Shown in pieces: positions 8,182 through 17,202 of a stretch of 43,758 bases of DNA. The position numbers were made by a program, and so were the translations under genes. Every line of letters begins with the position of its first letter. Within the stretch, counting starts at the first letter, position 1. Source of the DNA: Sebaldella sp. (GTDB lineage: Bacteria; Fusobacteriota; Fusobacteriia; Fusobacteriales; Leptotrichiaceae); assembly GCA_018058425.1 (NCBI GenBank), contig JAGOZX010000017.1, forward strand, positions 1-43,758, written 5' to 3'. A model generated the notes under the pieces. The model made no database searches. It was not told the origin of the DNA and saw only the letters and a list, made by a program, of their open reading frames with translations.

Positions 8182-9684
8182 TTATGCTGGAATATTTCCA
8201 GTTGCGTATTTCATTATAAGTTCTTGTGTAGCCTCTTCCCTACTTAGTATCCCTGTTATTCTTCCTTCATGCATAACTGCTATTCTATCACACATTCCCA
8301 ATATTTCTGGTAATTCTGATGATATCATAATTATAGATTTACCTTCTCCTGCTAATAATGATATCAAAGAATGAATCTCTGCTTTCGCTCCTACATCCAC
8401 TCCCCTTGTTGGTTCATCTAATATTAGTATGTCTGGTTCTGTAAGCAGCCATCTAGCTAAAAGAACTTTTTGCTGGTTTCCTCCACTAAGATTTCTTATT
8501 TGTTCGCTTATATCTGGAGTTTTTATTCTTATAGCCTTTCTGTATCTTTCACAATCTTCATTTATTTTACGATTATTTAATAAGAATCCATTTAGATACA
8601 AATCCATATTTGAGATAACAATATTGTCTCTTACAGAAAGCATGGGGAAAATCCCAGTATCTCTTCTATCTTCTGTTAGTAAAGCAATCTTATTCTTTAT
8701 CCCATCATTAGGAGAACATATGTTTGTTTCTAAACCATCTATAAATACCTTTCCATCACTTTTCTTTCTTATACCAAAAAGTGTCTCCATTACTTCTGTT
8801 CTACCTGACCCTACTAATCCTGCAAATCCAAGTATTTCTCCTTTTTTAATTTCAAAATTTACATTATTAAAAGACTTATGATGACTTAGGTTTTGCACTT
8901 TTAATTTCGTTTCCCCTATATCACAATTTGTTTTTGGAAATAAATCTTTTATCTCTCTTCCTACCATAAGATTTATTAATTTTTCACTGTTCATCTCTTT
9001 AGACTCATATGATCCCACATATTTACCATCTCTAAATATAGTTATATCATCTGATATTCTAAATATTTCATCCATCTTATGTGATATATAAGCTATAGCT
9101 TTACCTTGTTTTTTTAATTCCTCTATTATCTTAAAAAGGTGTTCTACTTCTTTATTAGTAAGAGAAGAAGTTGGTTCATCCATGATTACTATTTCAGAAT
9201 TATATGAAACAGCTTTTACTATTTCTACCATTTGCATTTGTGCTACTGTTAAATTTTTCATTTTTTCTTTTGGATTTAAGTCTAAATTTAAATTTTTTAG
9301 CAGCTCTATCGTATCATCATACATTTTTTTATGATCTATGATTCCTAATTTTCCTTTTAAGGGCTCTCTTCCAAGCCATATATTTTCCATTATACTTCGT
9401 TCTACTATTGGATTTAGTTCTTGATGAATCATTGCAATCCCTTTGTTTAAAGCTTCATTTGGATTCTTTATTCTTACTTCTTCCCCTTTAAATTTTATTA
9501 CTCCACTAGTTGGAGTATAAACACCTATTAGTATTTTCATTAATGTTGATTTTCCTGCTCCATTTTCACCCATCAAAGCGCAAACTCTTCCTCTTCTTAA
9601 TGTCAAATCTACATTATCCAATGCTTTTACACCAGGAAACTCTTTAGTTATTCCCTTCATTTCTAATATGATATTATCTTCCAA
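8182..9684 (-). CDS. sugar/inositol ABC transporter ATPase, two fused ATPase domains (CUT2)
   Basis: A 500-residue cytoplasmic ATPase of the RbsA/MglA type with two ABC domains, the standard length. Domain 1 has GENGAGKST (39-47) and the Walker B region IVIMDEPTSSLT. Domain 2 carries the degenerate P-loop GLVGSGRTEV, the signature NLSGGNQQK and ILDEPTRGVDVGAK. It powers the neighbouring permease. The reading frame begins with TTG at 9684, well placed after AGGAGGGGAT. The first ATG is nine codons further in and has no such site, so TTG is the probable start. An 8-bp hairpin in the gap upstream may lower its expression relative to the binding protein. Confidence 0.9.
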   Translation of the reverse strand: MEDNIILEMKGITKEFPGVKALDNVDLTLRRGRVCALMGENGAGKSTLMKILIGVYTPTSGVIKFKGEEVRIKNPNEALNKGIAMIHQELNPIVERSIMENIWLGREPLKGKLGIIDHKKMYDDTIELLKNLNLDLNPKEKMKNLTVAQMQMVEIVKAVSYNSEIVIMDEPTSSLTNKEVEHLFKIIEELKKQGKAIAYISHKMDEIFRISDDITIFRDGKYVGSYESKEMNSEKLINLMVGREIKDLFPKTNCDIGETKLKVQNLSHHKSFNNVNFEIKKGEILGFAGLVGSGRTEVMETLFGIRKKSDGKVFIDGLETNICSPNDGIKNKIALLTEDRRDTGIFPMLSVRDNIVISNMDLYLNGFLLNNRKINEDCERYRKAIRIKTPDISEQIRNLSGGNQQKVLLARWLLTEPDILILDEPTRGVDVGAKAEIHSLISLLAGEGKSIIMISSELPEILGMCDRIAVMHEGRITGILSREEATQELIMKYATGNIPA

Positions 9685-9701
9685 TTTCGATCCCCTCCTG
9701 T

Positions 9702-9722
9702 GAGAAAATTATACATTTTCTC
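9702..9722 (-). other. intercistronic hairpin between binding protein and ATPase genes
   Basis: A perfect 8-bp stem, GAGAAAAT (9702-9709) and ATTTTCTC (9715-9722), with a 5-base loop, right before the ribosome binding site of the ATPase gene. No T-run follows, so it is not a full terminator. Hairpins at this place in transporter operons often stabilise the upstream binding-protein message. That role is inference here. Confidence 0.5.
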
Positions 9723-9798
9723 TAAAATATAAAAGTTTTTCCGCCCCATTCTTTACAAAATAAATATGTTAAATAATGAGGCATTTAATATTATTTTT

Positions 9799-10758
9799 TT
9801 ACTTCTTGAAATCTTTTATATTTTCAGGAGTCACTAATTTAAATGGAACCCAAGTTTCTTTTTCTAAAGTCTCTCCCTTAACGGCTTTTTTAGCAGCTTC
9901 TACTGCTCCTCCACCTTGACCATCTGCATCTTGAAATACAGTTGCAGAAATATCTCCAGCTTCTAGGGCTGCTAATCCATCAGGTGTGGCATCTACACCC
10001 ACTAGTAATATGTTTTTTCTTCCTGCATCTTTTAGAGCTTGAACAGCTCCTAAAGCCATGTCATCATTATTAGACACTATTGCATTGATTTGATCTCCAT
10101 ATTTATTCAACCAATTTTCTGTTTTAGCAAGTCCATCTGTTCTCTGCCATAAACCAGTCTGTTTATCTAATATTTTTATATCTGGATATTTTTTAGCAAC
10201 TTCCTCTACACCCTCTGTTCTCTTTATCGTACCTTCATTATCCAATTTACCCATTAAAATTACTATATTTCCTTTTCCACCCATTTTTTCAGCAAGATAC
10301 TCCATTTGTAAAATTCCTGCTTTCTTCTCTTCTGAACCTACGTAAAAAGCTCCATCTGGAAGATTCCCCGGATTTCTATTTACATAAATTATTTTTACTC
10401 CATTTGTAATTGCTGTATTAGTCATTGGTCCTGACGCACTTGTATCTACTGGAACTATTATTATTGCATCTTTACCCTGAGTTACAAAATTTTCCACTTG
10501 ATTCATTTGCTTTGATATGTCTTCCTTAGCATCTACAAATTCTAATTCTATATTACTGTCAGTAGCTGCATATTTCTTCATTCCATCCATCATATATGTA
10601 AGAAATGTATCATCAAAATTTGCTATTGATACTCCAATTTTTATTTTTTCCCCTTTTGTTGCCCCACCTTCTGTTTCCCCTTTTTGCGAACAACTTACCA
10701 AGAAAATAGATAGGATTGAAACCAAACCTATAATTACATAATTTCTAAACTTTTTCAT
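9799..10758 (-). CDS. periplasmic sugar/inositol-binding lipoprotein (RbsB-like)
   Basis: A 319-residue type I periplasmic binding protein. The N-terminus is a lipoprotein signal, with a hydrophobic run and the lipobox FLVSC, giving a lipidated Cys23. The mature domain begins KIGVSIANFDDTFLTYMMDG, and the family blocks follow: KDAIIIVPVDTSASGPM, VYVNRNPG, GKLDNEGTIKRTEG and IVSNNDDMALGAVQAL. These fit the RbsB/inositol-binding group. It captures the substrate for the ATPase and permease that follow. The ATG at 10758 follows GGGAGGTAAC. A good promoter 157 bases upstream means the transporter part can be transcribed separately from the iol enzymes. Inositol specificity is inferred from context. 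Confidence 0.88.
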   Translation of the reverse strand: MKKFRNYVIIGLVSILSIFLVSCSQKGETEGGATKGEKIKIGVSIANFDDTFLTYMMDGMKKYAATDSNIELEFVDAKEDISKQMNQVENFVTQGKDAIIIVPVDTSASGPMTNTAITNGVKIIYVNRNPGNLPDGAFYVGSEEKKAGILQMEYLAEKMGGKGNIVILMGKLDNEGTIKRTEGVEEVAKKYPDIKILDKQTGLWQRTDGLAKTENWLNKYGDQINAIVSNNDDMALGAVQALKDAGRKNILLVGVDATPDGLAALEAGDISATVFQDADGQGGGAVEAAKKAVKGETLEKETWVPFKLVTPENIKDFKK

Positions 10759-10914
10759 ACTTTGTTACCTCCCATTTATATAAAAACTCCAAGTCTAACT
10801 GTCTATATATACTGTGTATGTATAAGCTAATTATGCTTGAAGTCTTTTATTTTTGAATGTTTTATTTTAAGTATAAAATTAATTTGTATTCTGTAAGTTA
10901 TTAAGTTTTACTTG

Positions 10915-10942
10915 ATTATAATTCATCTACTTCTTTTGTTAA
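10915..10942 (-). promoter_or_regulatory. internal promoter ahead of the inositol ABC transporter genes
   Basis: On the minus strand TTAACA (10942-10937) and a perfect TATAAT (10920-10915) are separated by 16 bases. It lies in the 210-base gap between the metallophosphoesterase and the binding-protein gene, giving a leader of about 150 bases. Confidence 0.6.
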
Positions 10943-10968
10943 ATATTTTTGCTAGATAAATTTTTTAA

Positions 10969-13026
10969 TTATTTTATTCTATTTGTATTATTTTTAAGAT
11001 CTATTATTTGTTTCTTATCAAAATCTATCACGAACTTATCACTAGGCTCAGAATTACTAAAGTTATTCATTGCTGTAAATAATCTGCTGAAATAAAAATT
11101 AAACCTCTCATTTGGTAAGCTTTTATTAGCTTTATCTTTTACATTATTATAAATAACAGAATATTCATTTATTCTAGCTGTATCAATATATTTCAAAGCT
11201 AATTCATCTGCATTCATCATTCTATAAAAATCTACTGCTAAATCGAAACCATTCCAGCTTTCAAAATCATTTAAATTCAGATTATTCTTTTTTGCTAAGT
11301 TTTGAGCTCTTTTTTCTGCATCATTCCATGCGCTGATAGTTTTTCTGTCTAAGCTGTTACCTTTTCCTTCTTTTATTTTTTCTAAATCTGAAATTGATAT
11401 ACTTTCTTTTAACTGAGTATAAATCAGAATATCTTTTCCAGACATTGTTTTAAGCATCTCCTGTAAATCAGCAGGCCACTGTGGTAAAAATCTTTTTCTT
11501 GTAAGTTCCACTAAGTGCCAATCAGCAAACTCTCCATAATCCTTTGATTCTAAAATTTTCTCATTCCAATTTTTACTTGGATTATTTTCTGATAAATATT
11601 GGTGTTCCACTTTATAATGTTCAAATAACTCATTAAATCTTGGCACATCCTTTATTTCTACAGTTTCTACTTCCATTAGATTTTTATTTTTCACAGTTAA
11701 TATTTTATATCCTGGTACATAAGCTGCTAGTGATGGAACTTGTACATTTACCAAAAATTCTCCACTGTCATACTTTCGAACTCCAGTATCATTAAAGTGT
11801 AAATGTCCTGCTATATTAAGTCTAACACCTGTTTTTGCCATGATTTTTTCTGTATCTTCTGTAGGAATCCTTTTTAAATCAAGTTTTCCTTCACCAAAAA
11901 TCTCTTCTAATATTTTAGAATTATTATCATAAAAGTCTACCATTGGAAAGTGGCTGAATGTTATTAAAATTTTTCCTTCTTCATTTGCCTTTTTTACTAC
12001 CTCAGCTATCCAATCCACTGTTTGTGTCTTATGAGAAATCATCTTATTGTATCCAGCATTACTCGAACCCACAAAATTTTGAGGATCTTTATGATTTTCA
12101 TTGTTTATTTCTTTTGTTGGAACATAAACATTTGCATCGATAGCTAAAAGCCAGATCCCTTTTATCGGTTCTACTAAATAAGTAGAATCTTCTACCATTA
12201 AACAATTAGTATAATTCTCTTTTTTATATTTTCCACCTGTTCCCTCAAAACATTCCTCATAAGTTCTTTTTGATAAAACCGATTCTTTTACTGCCTTCTC
12301 ATAATTATACATTTCATAATTATAAGTACTATATGGAGTTGCCCAATAGAGATAATCTTTTTGTGGATAAAATCCATATTTACCCATTTCATTAATAATC
12401 CCTGTATAACCTAATTCTAAAATTTCTTCTGTACAAATAGTGGGTAGTCCCTTTCCTGTATTAATTACAGCTTTTTTCCCACTGTAATTAATACATTCTT
12501 TGGCACCTTTACTAAAAATCCTTTGTTCTTGCCCGCCTTTTCCTAGAAAATCACTTTTACCATTTGGATTATCCACTGGCTTAACTGGATCATGATTTCC
12601 TGGTATTGCAAAAAACTGTATTCCATACTTCTTAGTATACGAGTCTAATATTTTTTTTAGCCCTCTTAAATGAATGATTTGCCCGTCATCACTAAAATCT
12701 CCAACTAATCCTACATACTTTATATCTTTTCCTGCGAGATCCTCCAATGTTGCATTTAATGCATAATAATTCTCATTAAATAATCTTGTAGAAGTTAGCT
12801 GTGCTTCCATTGTTCTTATTTTGCTATTCTTTCCTGTAATGCTGTTTTTTAAACCCTCAAAAGAATCATCTTTAAACTCAGCATAAACATCATGAAAATG
12901 TGCATCTGCTATAAATGCAATTTTAAATTCTTCCTGCATAGTAACTTCTCCAAAAATATTTATATGTAATAATAAAGCAAATACAATAAAAATTAACAGT
13001 TTATAATTCTTTTCCACTAATCTCAT
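10969..13026 (-). CDS. exported calcineurin-like metallophosphoesterase
   Basis: A large phosphoesterase, 685 residues from the ATG at 13026 (preceded by GAAGAG). The frame stays open to a TTG at 13047. A strong AAGGAGG lies about 20 bases before that TTG, too far to serve it, so the start is uncertain. The N-terminus is a signal peptide or anchor (hydrophobic at about 10-25). All metallophosphoesterase motifs are present: DAH (41-43), GDFSDDG (109-115), GNHD (143-146), SH (358-359) and GHLH (407-410), enough to bind two metal ions. A long C-terminal extension after about residue 430 has no motif I recognise. It lies inside the inositol operon, between iolE and the transporter. An attractive inference is that it releases inositol from an inositol phosphate or phosphodiester outside the cytoplasm. 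The family alone does not prove the substrate. Confidence 0.85.
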   Translation of the reverse strand: MRLVEKNYKLLIFIVFALLLHINIFGEVTMQEEFKIAFIADAHFHDVYAEFKDDSFEGLKNSITGKNSKIRTMEAQLTSTRLFNENYYALNATLEDLAGKDIKYVGLVGDFSDDGQIIHLRGLKKILDSYTKKYGIQFFAIPGNHDPVKPVDNPNGKSDFLGKGGQEQRIFSKGAKECINYSGKKAVINTGKGLPTICTEEILELGYTGIINEMGKYGFYPQKDYLYWATPYSTYNYEMYNYEKAVKESVLSKRTYEECFEGTGGKYKKENYTNCLMVEDSTYLVEPIKGIWLLAIDANVYVPTKEINNENHKDPQNFVGSSNAGYNKMISHKTQTVDWIAEVVKKANEEGKILITFSHFPMVDFYDNNSKILEEIFGEGKLDLKRIPTEDTEKIMAKTGVRLNIAGHLHFNDTGVRKYDSGEFLVNVQVPSLAAYVPGYKILTVKNKNLMEVETVEIKDVPRFNELFEHYKVEHQYLSENNPSKNWNEKILESKDYGEFADWHLVELTRKRFLPQWPADLQEMLKTMSGKDILIYTQLKESISISDLEKIKEGKGNSLDRKTISAWNDAEKRAQNLAKKNNLNLNDFESWNGFDLAVDFYRMMNADELALKYIDTARINEYSVIYNNVKDKANKSLPNERFNFYFSRLFTAMNNFSNSEPSDKFVIDFDKKQIIDLKNNTNRIK

Positions 13027-13134
13027 TATTTTCTCTTCACATTTCAAAATATAATTAATTTTAAAATTCCTCCTTTATTAGTTAATCTTGTTACATCATT
13101 AATAGTCATTTTTTTATTACTTATAACAATTAAC

Positions 13135-14028
13135 TTAAATTTTTGCTTTTTCTTTTATATATTTTCTTGCTTTTATCGCATACTCTAAAGGATTAGCTTT
13201 TGCTGGATCTTGTTCTGCTTCCACTACAAACCATCCTTCATATTTATTTTCATCTAATATCTTGAAAATAGGTTCAAAATCTATACATCCATCTCCAGGA
13301 ACTGTAAATGCTCCTTCTCTTACAGCTTTTAAAAAACTCCATTTTTCATTTTTCACTTTTTCCACTACTTCAGGTCTAATATCCTTTAAGTGAACATGCT
13401 TTATTCTATTTATATATTTTTTTAATACAGATATTGTATCTTCACCAGAAAACTTTAAATGTCCTGAATCATATAGTAAATAAACTAAATTTTCATCTGT
13501 CATATTCATTAATTTATCCACTTCTTCTTCTGTTTGAACTCCTGTTCCCATATGATGATGATAAACTATTTTCATATCTTTTTCTTTTGCTAATTCCCCT
13601 AGCTTGTTTAGTCCATCAGCTAAAAGTTTCCATTCCTCTTCAGTAAATTTAGGTTTTTTATCAAATACTGGAGTTTCCACTTGTCCTTGAACACTATGAC
13701 CTTGTTCTGAAACTACTATTACTTTAGCCCCCATAGCATGTAGAAAATCTCTGTGTTTAATGAACTCTACTTTTGTTTCTTCATATGGTTTTGTAGTTAA
13801 AAATGCACTAAACCATGCACTTGCTACATTTAAACCTCTTAATTCTAAAGCTTTTTTCAAAACAGTAGTGTCTCTTGGATATTTATTACCTACTTCTGTT
13901 CCTGTAAAACCAGCTAATGCCATTTCACTTACACATTGTTCAAATGTATTCTCGCTTCCTAAATCAGTCATATCATCATTTGTCCAAGCTATTGGAGCTA
14001 TTCCCAATCTAACTTTTTCATTAAACAT
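13135..14028 (-). CDS. iolE: myo-inosose-2 dehydratase IolE
   Basis: A 297-residue TIM-barrel protein of the xylose isomerase-like/AP endonuclease 2 superfamily, matching the usual IolE length. The N-terminus [16 protein letters not shown] and the segment [17 protein letters not shown] are diagnostic of IolE. Later blocks carry metal ligands, including [23 protein letters not shown] and VHLKDIRP. It dehydrates 2-keto-myo-inositol (scyllo-inosose) to 3D-trihydroxycyclohexane-1,2-dione, the step between IolG and IolD, both encoded just upstream. The ATG at 14028 follows GGGAGGAAAAAT. Confidence 0.93.
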   Translation of the reverse strand: MFNEKVRLGIAPIAWTNDDMTDLGSENTFEQCVSEMALAGFTGTEVGNKYPRDTTVLKKALELRGLNVASAWFSAFLTTKPYEETKVEFIKHRDFLHAMGAKVIVVSEQGHSVQGQVETPVFDKKPKFTEEEWKLLADGLNKLGELAKEKDMKIVYHHHMGTGVQTEEEVDKLMNMTDENLVYLLYDSGHLKFSGEDTISVLKKYINRIKHVHLKDIRPEVVEKVKNEKWSFLKAVREGAFTVPGDGCIDFEPIFKILDENKYEGWFVVEAEQDPAKANPLEYAIKARKYIKEKAKI

Positions 14029-14083
14029 ATTTTTCCTCCCAAAATATTATATTTTTACACTTTTAATTTTATTTTTTACAAAA

Positions 14084-15097
14084 CTAAAAGCTAATTTCTG
14101 ATATCTTAACTGGTCTATTTTCTTCTACAGATTTTTTAGCTGCAAGTCCTATAAGAACAGGTTTTAATCCATCTATTGCTCCCACTGGAACTTCTGTATC
14201 ATTTACTATTGCTTCTATGAATTCTCTCATTTCTTGAGCATAAGCCTGCATATATCTTTCTAAGAAAAAGAATAATGGTTTTTCTTTTATTACTCCATCT
14301 GAATTTGTTACTTCAGCTGTTGAAACCGTATCATTATAAGCAGCAACTTGACCCTTAGTTCCAAATACTTCTGCTCTTTGATCATATCCATAAGCTGCCT
14401 GTCTAGAGTTATCTATTACTGCTAAAGCTCCACTTTCCATTTTTAAAGTTATTATAGCAGTATCTACATCTCCTTCTTCACCTATTCTTTTATCTACTAA
14501 AACTGCTCCTTGAGCATATACTTCTACTACTTCACTATCTAAAAGGTATCTAGCCATGTCAAAATCATGTATTGTCATATCTAAAAACATTCCTCCTGAT
14601 ACTTTAATATACTCTATTGCTGGCGGCTGTGGATCTCTTGATGTAATTTTTAATATATGAGGAATCCCTACCTTTCCTTCTTTGACAGCATTTTTTACTG
14701 CTCTAAAATTATGGTCAAATCTTCTGTTGAAACCTACTTGATACTTTACTTTTGTATTTTCTAAGGCTTTTATTACATCTTTTATTCTATTTACATCATG
14801 ATCTATTGGTTTTTCACAGAAAACGTGTTTTCCTGCATTAATTGCTTCTATAGAAATTGGAGAATGTGTGTCTGTTGATGAACAAATCAACACTGCATCT
14901 ATCTCTTTATCTTCCAATATCTTTTTATAATCTTCGTATACTTCTTTTATTCCCATGTCTTTAGCCCATTCTCTTACAGTGTCACTTAGATAAACATCAG
15001 CTATTGATTTTACTTCTGCTTCTTTTACATACTTTGTTATACTTTCAGCGTGTACTTGACCTATTCTTCCCGCTCCAATAATACCTATTTTTAACAT
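14084..15097 (-). CDS. iolG: myo-inositol 2-dehydrogenase IolG
   Basis: A 337-residue Gfo/Idh/MocA oxidoreductase. The dinucleotide-binding loop is GIIGAGRIGQVH (5-16), the catalytic lysine is Lys96 in CEKPID, and the active-site motif FLDMTIHDFDMAR (171-183) gives Asp173 and His177, matching the known Lys97/Asp172/His176 of Bacillus IolG. It performs the first step, NAD-dependent oxidation of myo-inositol to scyllo-inosose. It lies between iolD and iolE in the operon. The ATG at 15097 follows GGAGAGATG. A second, more distant copy closes the operon at 6125-7138. Confidence 0.92.
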   Translation of the reverse strand: MLKIGIIGAGRIGQVHAESITKYVKEAEVKSIADVYLSDTVREWAKDMGIKEVYEDYKKILEDKEIDAVLICSSTDTHSPISIEAINAGKHVFCEKPIDHDVNRIKDVIKALENTKVKYQVGFNRRFDHNFRAVKNAVKEGKVGIPHILKITSRDPQPPAIEYIKVSGGMFLDMTIHDFDMARYLLDSEVVEVYAQGAVLVDKRIGEEGDVDTAIITLKMESGALAVIDNSRQAAYGYDQRAEVFGTKGQVAAYNDTVSTAEVTNSDGVIKEKPLFFFLERYMQAYAQEMREFIEAIVNDTEVPVGAIDGLKPVLIGLAAKKSVEENRPVKISEISF

Positions 15098-15120
15098 TTA
15101 ACATCTCTCCTTTTTATAAT

Positions 15121-17037
15121 TTAATACTTTCTCGCTTTATCTAGACCCTCTTCTTTTTCTTTATAAGAATCTTGTATTGATTTTTTCTTTGATACTCCTG
15201 CCACTCCTACATGCCACCAAGAATCATAGCCATTTGTCATTGTTTTAGGTAAAACTTTTATATCTATTAAAGTTGACACTTTTTGTTTTTTAGCATCTTT
15301 TAAGGCTTCTTGAAGTTCTTTTATAGTTTTTACACTATATGTCTTTACTCCATATCCTGATGCTACTTTCGCGTAATCTATAGGTATTAATTTTTTATCT
15401 TTTCTTCCTCTAAACTCCGTTTCAAAACTTCCCATTCCATTTCCCATTTGGAGGTTATTAATACATCCAAATCCACAATTATCGAATAAAAGTACATTTA
15501 TCTTTTTATCTTCCTGTATTGAAGTTATAAGTTCAGAATGAAGCATAAGATAACTTCCATCTCCAACCATTGCATATACTTCTTTATCAGGCTCTGCAAA
15601 TTTTACACCTAAGGCTCCATTTATCTCATATCCCATACATGAGTATCCATACTCCATATGATAGCTGTGTTTCTCACTTGAATTCCACATTCTCTGTAGA
15701 TCTCCTGGTAAACTTCCAGATGATCCTACAATTACATATTTATCTTTTAAAAATTTATTTATTTCTCCTATTACCTGTGTTTGTGCTAATGCTCCACCAT
15801 ACAGGTCATATATCTCTTTTAAACTCTCTTCTATTTGATTTGGTACTTCTGGTTTAAATTTAGCTTTATCAAATGTAACATTATAAAGCCTATTTAGTTC
15901 TTTTTCCCAATCCTTTTTTGCCTTTGTTATTTCATTTTTATATCCACTTTTATATTTTTTCTTTGTAAGTCTTTTATTTAACTCTGATAAACAAAGCTTA
16001 GCATCTCCAACTACCTTTACAGCGTCTAATTTTTCAGCATGAAAGTCTGAAGCATTAATTGTTAAAAACTCTACGTTTTTATTTTGAAATAATGATTTTG
16101 ATCCTGTAGTAAAATCTGTAAATCTAGTTCCTATTCCTATTACTAAGTCTGCATCAGCTGAAATAGTATTAGCTGCTAAATTTCCAGTAACTCCTATTCC
16201 ACCTAAATTATATTCAAAGTCGCTTTCTATACTACTTTTCCCAGCCTGTGTTTCTCCAATTGGTATATTAAAAGATTTAGCAAATCTCTTTAATTCTTCT
16301 CCTGCTTCTGAATATCTCACTCCACCACCGCAAATTATAATTGGTTTCTTCTTTTTTGTAATCAATTCCACAGCATTTTGATATTCTGTTTCAGTTCCTG
16401 ATCTTCTATCCATTACATGTACTCTTTTAGCAAAGAAACTTTCTGGAAAATCATAAGTTTCCCCTTGTACATCTTGGGGCATTGCTACACATACAGCTCC
16501 TGTATTTCCTATATCTGTAAGTACTCTCATAGCATTTATCATGGCAGACATCAACTGTTCTGGTCTACCCACTCTATCCCAATATTTAGTTACAGCCTTA
16601 AATGCATCATTTGTAGTTATAGATAAATTATTTGTCTGTTCTACCTGCTGTAATACTGGATCTGGCTGTCTTGTAGAAAATGTATCTCCTGGAAGCAATA
16701 AAACTGGAATATTATTAGCTGTTGCTGTTCCAGCTGCTGTAAGCATATTTGCAGCCCCAGGCCCCACAGAAGTTGTACAAGCATAGATTTTTTTTCGGTT
16801 TTTTTGTTTAGCAAAGGCCACTGCTGCCAAAGCCATTCCCTGTTCATTTCTTCCTTGATGAACTTTAAATTCTCCCGGATTTTCTTCTAAAGCCTGTCCT
16901 ATTCCTAGAACATTTCCATGTCCAAAAATAGTAAAGAAACCTTCTACAAATCTTTCCTCCTTACCATCAAAACTAACATATTGATTATCCAAAAATTTTA
17001 TTAATGCCTGCGCTGTTGTTAATTTTATCTTTTTCAT
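15121..17037 (-). CDS. iolD: 3D-(3,5/4)-trihydroxycyclohexane-1,2-dione hydrolase IolD
   Basis: A 638-residue thiamine diphosphate enzyme of the acetolactate synthase fold, the normal size for IolD. The catalytic glutamate is Glu65 in [12 protein letters not shown]. The cofactor- and metal-binding motif starts at [11 protein letters not shown] (492) and ends with NNLQMGNG. The C-terminal [10 protein letters not shown] is typical of IolD. It hydrolyses the cyclic dione made by IolE to 5-deoxy-D-glucuronate, opening the ring. The ATG at 17037 follows GGAGGAAAG. It is separated from the upstream iolA by 165 bases that contain a strong hairpin. Confidence 0.95.
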   Translation of the reverse strand: MKKIKLTTAQALIKFLDNQYVSFDGKEERFVEGFFTIFGHGNVLGIGQALEENPGEFKVHQGRNEQGMALAAVAFAKQKNRKKIYACTTSVGPGAANMLTAAGTATANNIPVLLLPGDTFSTRQPDPVLQQVEQTNNLSITTNDAFKAVTKYWDRVGRPEQLMSAMINAMRVLTDIGNTGAVCVAMPQDVQGETYDFPESFFAKRVHVMDRRSGTETEYQNAVELITKKKKPIIICGGGVRYSEAGEELKRFAKSFNIPIGETQAGKSSIESDFEYNLGGIGVTGNLAANTISADADLVIGIGTRFTDFTTGSKSLFQNKNVEFLTINASDFHAEKLDAVKVVGDAKLCLSELNKRLTKKKYKSGYKNEITKAKKDWEKELNRLYNVTFDKAKFKPEVPNQIEESLKEIYDLYGGALAQTQVIGEINKFLKDKYVIVGSSGSLPGDLQRMWNSSEKHSYHMEYGYSCMGYEINGALGVKFAEPDKEVYAMVGDGSYLMLHSELITSIQEDKKINVLLFDNCGFGCINNLQMGNGMGSFETEFRGRKDKKLIPIDYAKVASGYGVKTYSVKTIKELQEALKDAKKQKVSTLIDIKVLPKTMTNGYDSWWHVGVAGVSKKKSIQDSYKEKEEGLDKARKY

Positions 17038-17068
17038 CTTTCCTCCAATTGAATATTTAGATTCTATC

Positions 17069-17093
17069 CTCCCCTTTCTGAACTAAAGGGGAG
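17069..17093 (-). other. intercistronic hairpin between iolA and iolD
   Basis: A perfect 9-bp GC-rich stem, CTCCCCTTT (17069-17077) and AAAGGGGAG (17085-17093), with a 7-base loop. On the minus (transcribed) strand it is followed by GATAGAATC, not a T-run, so it is not a standard terminator. It lies about 30 bases before the iolD ribosome binding site. It may be an mRNA processing or stability element, or a partial attenuator. Confidence 0.55.
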
Positions 17094-17202
17094 TAATCAA
17101 TTATTTTTGAAAATATATACTAAAACATAAAGCTGTACCTATTACTTTTTCTTACAAAGATTCTTACATTTTTTATATAAATAAATTAATAAAATTCTAT
17201 AT

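Noticed and set aside
8429..8881. A 150-residue plus-strand frame opposite the double ATPase gene
   Set aside because: It overlaps a conserved ATPase completely, has no ribosome binding site or family motif, and its serine- and phenylalanine-rich make-up is that of an antisense shadow.
17100..17125. TATATACTAAAA between iolA and iolD as a fourth GntR operator
   Set aside because: Only half of the palindrome is present and there is no promoter beside it. In AT-rich DNA this is expected by chance.
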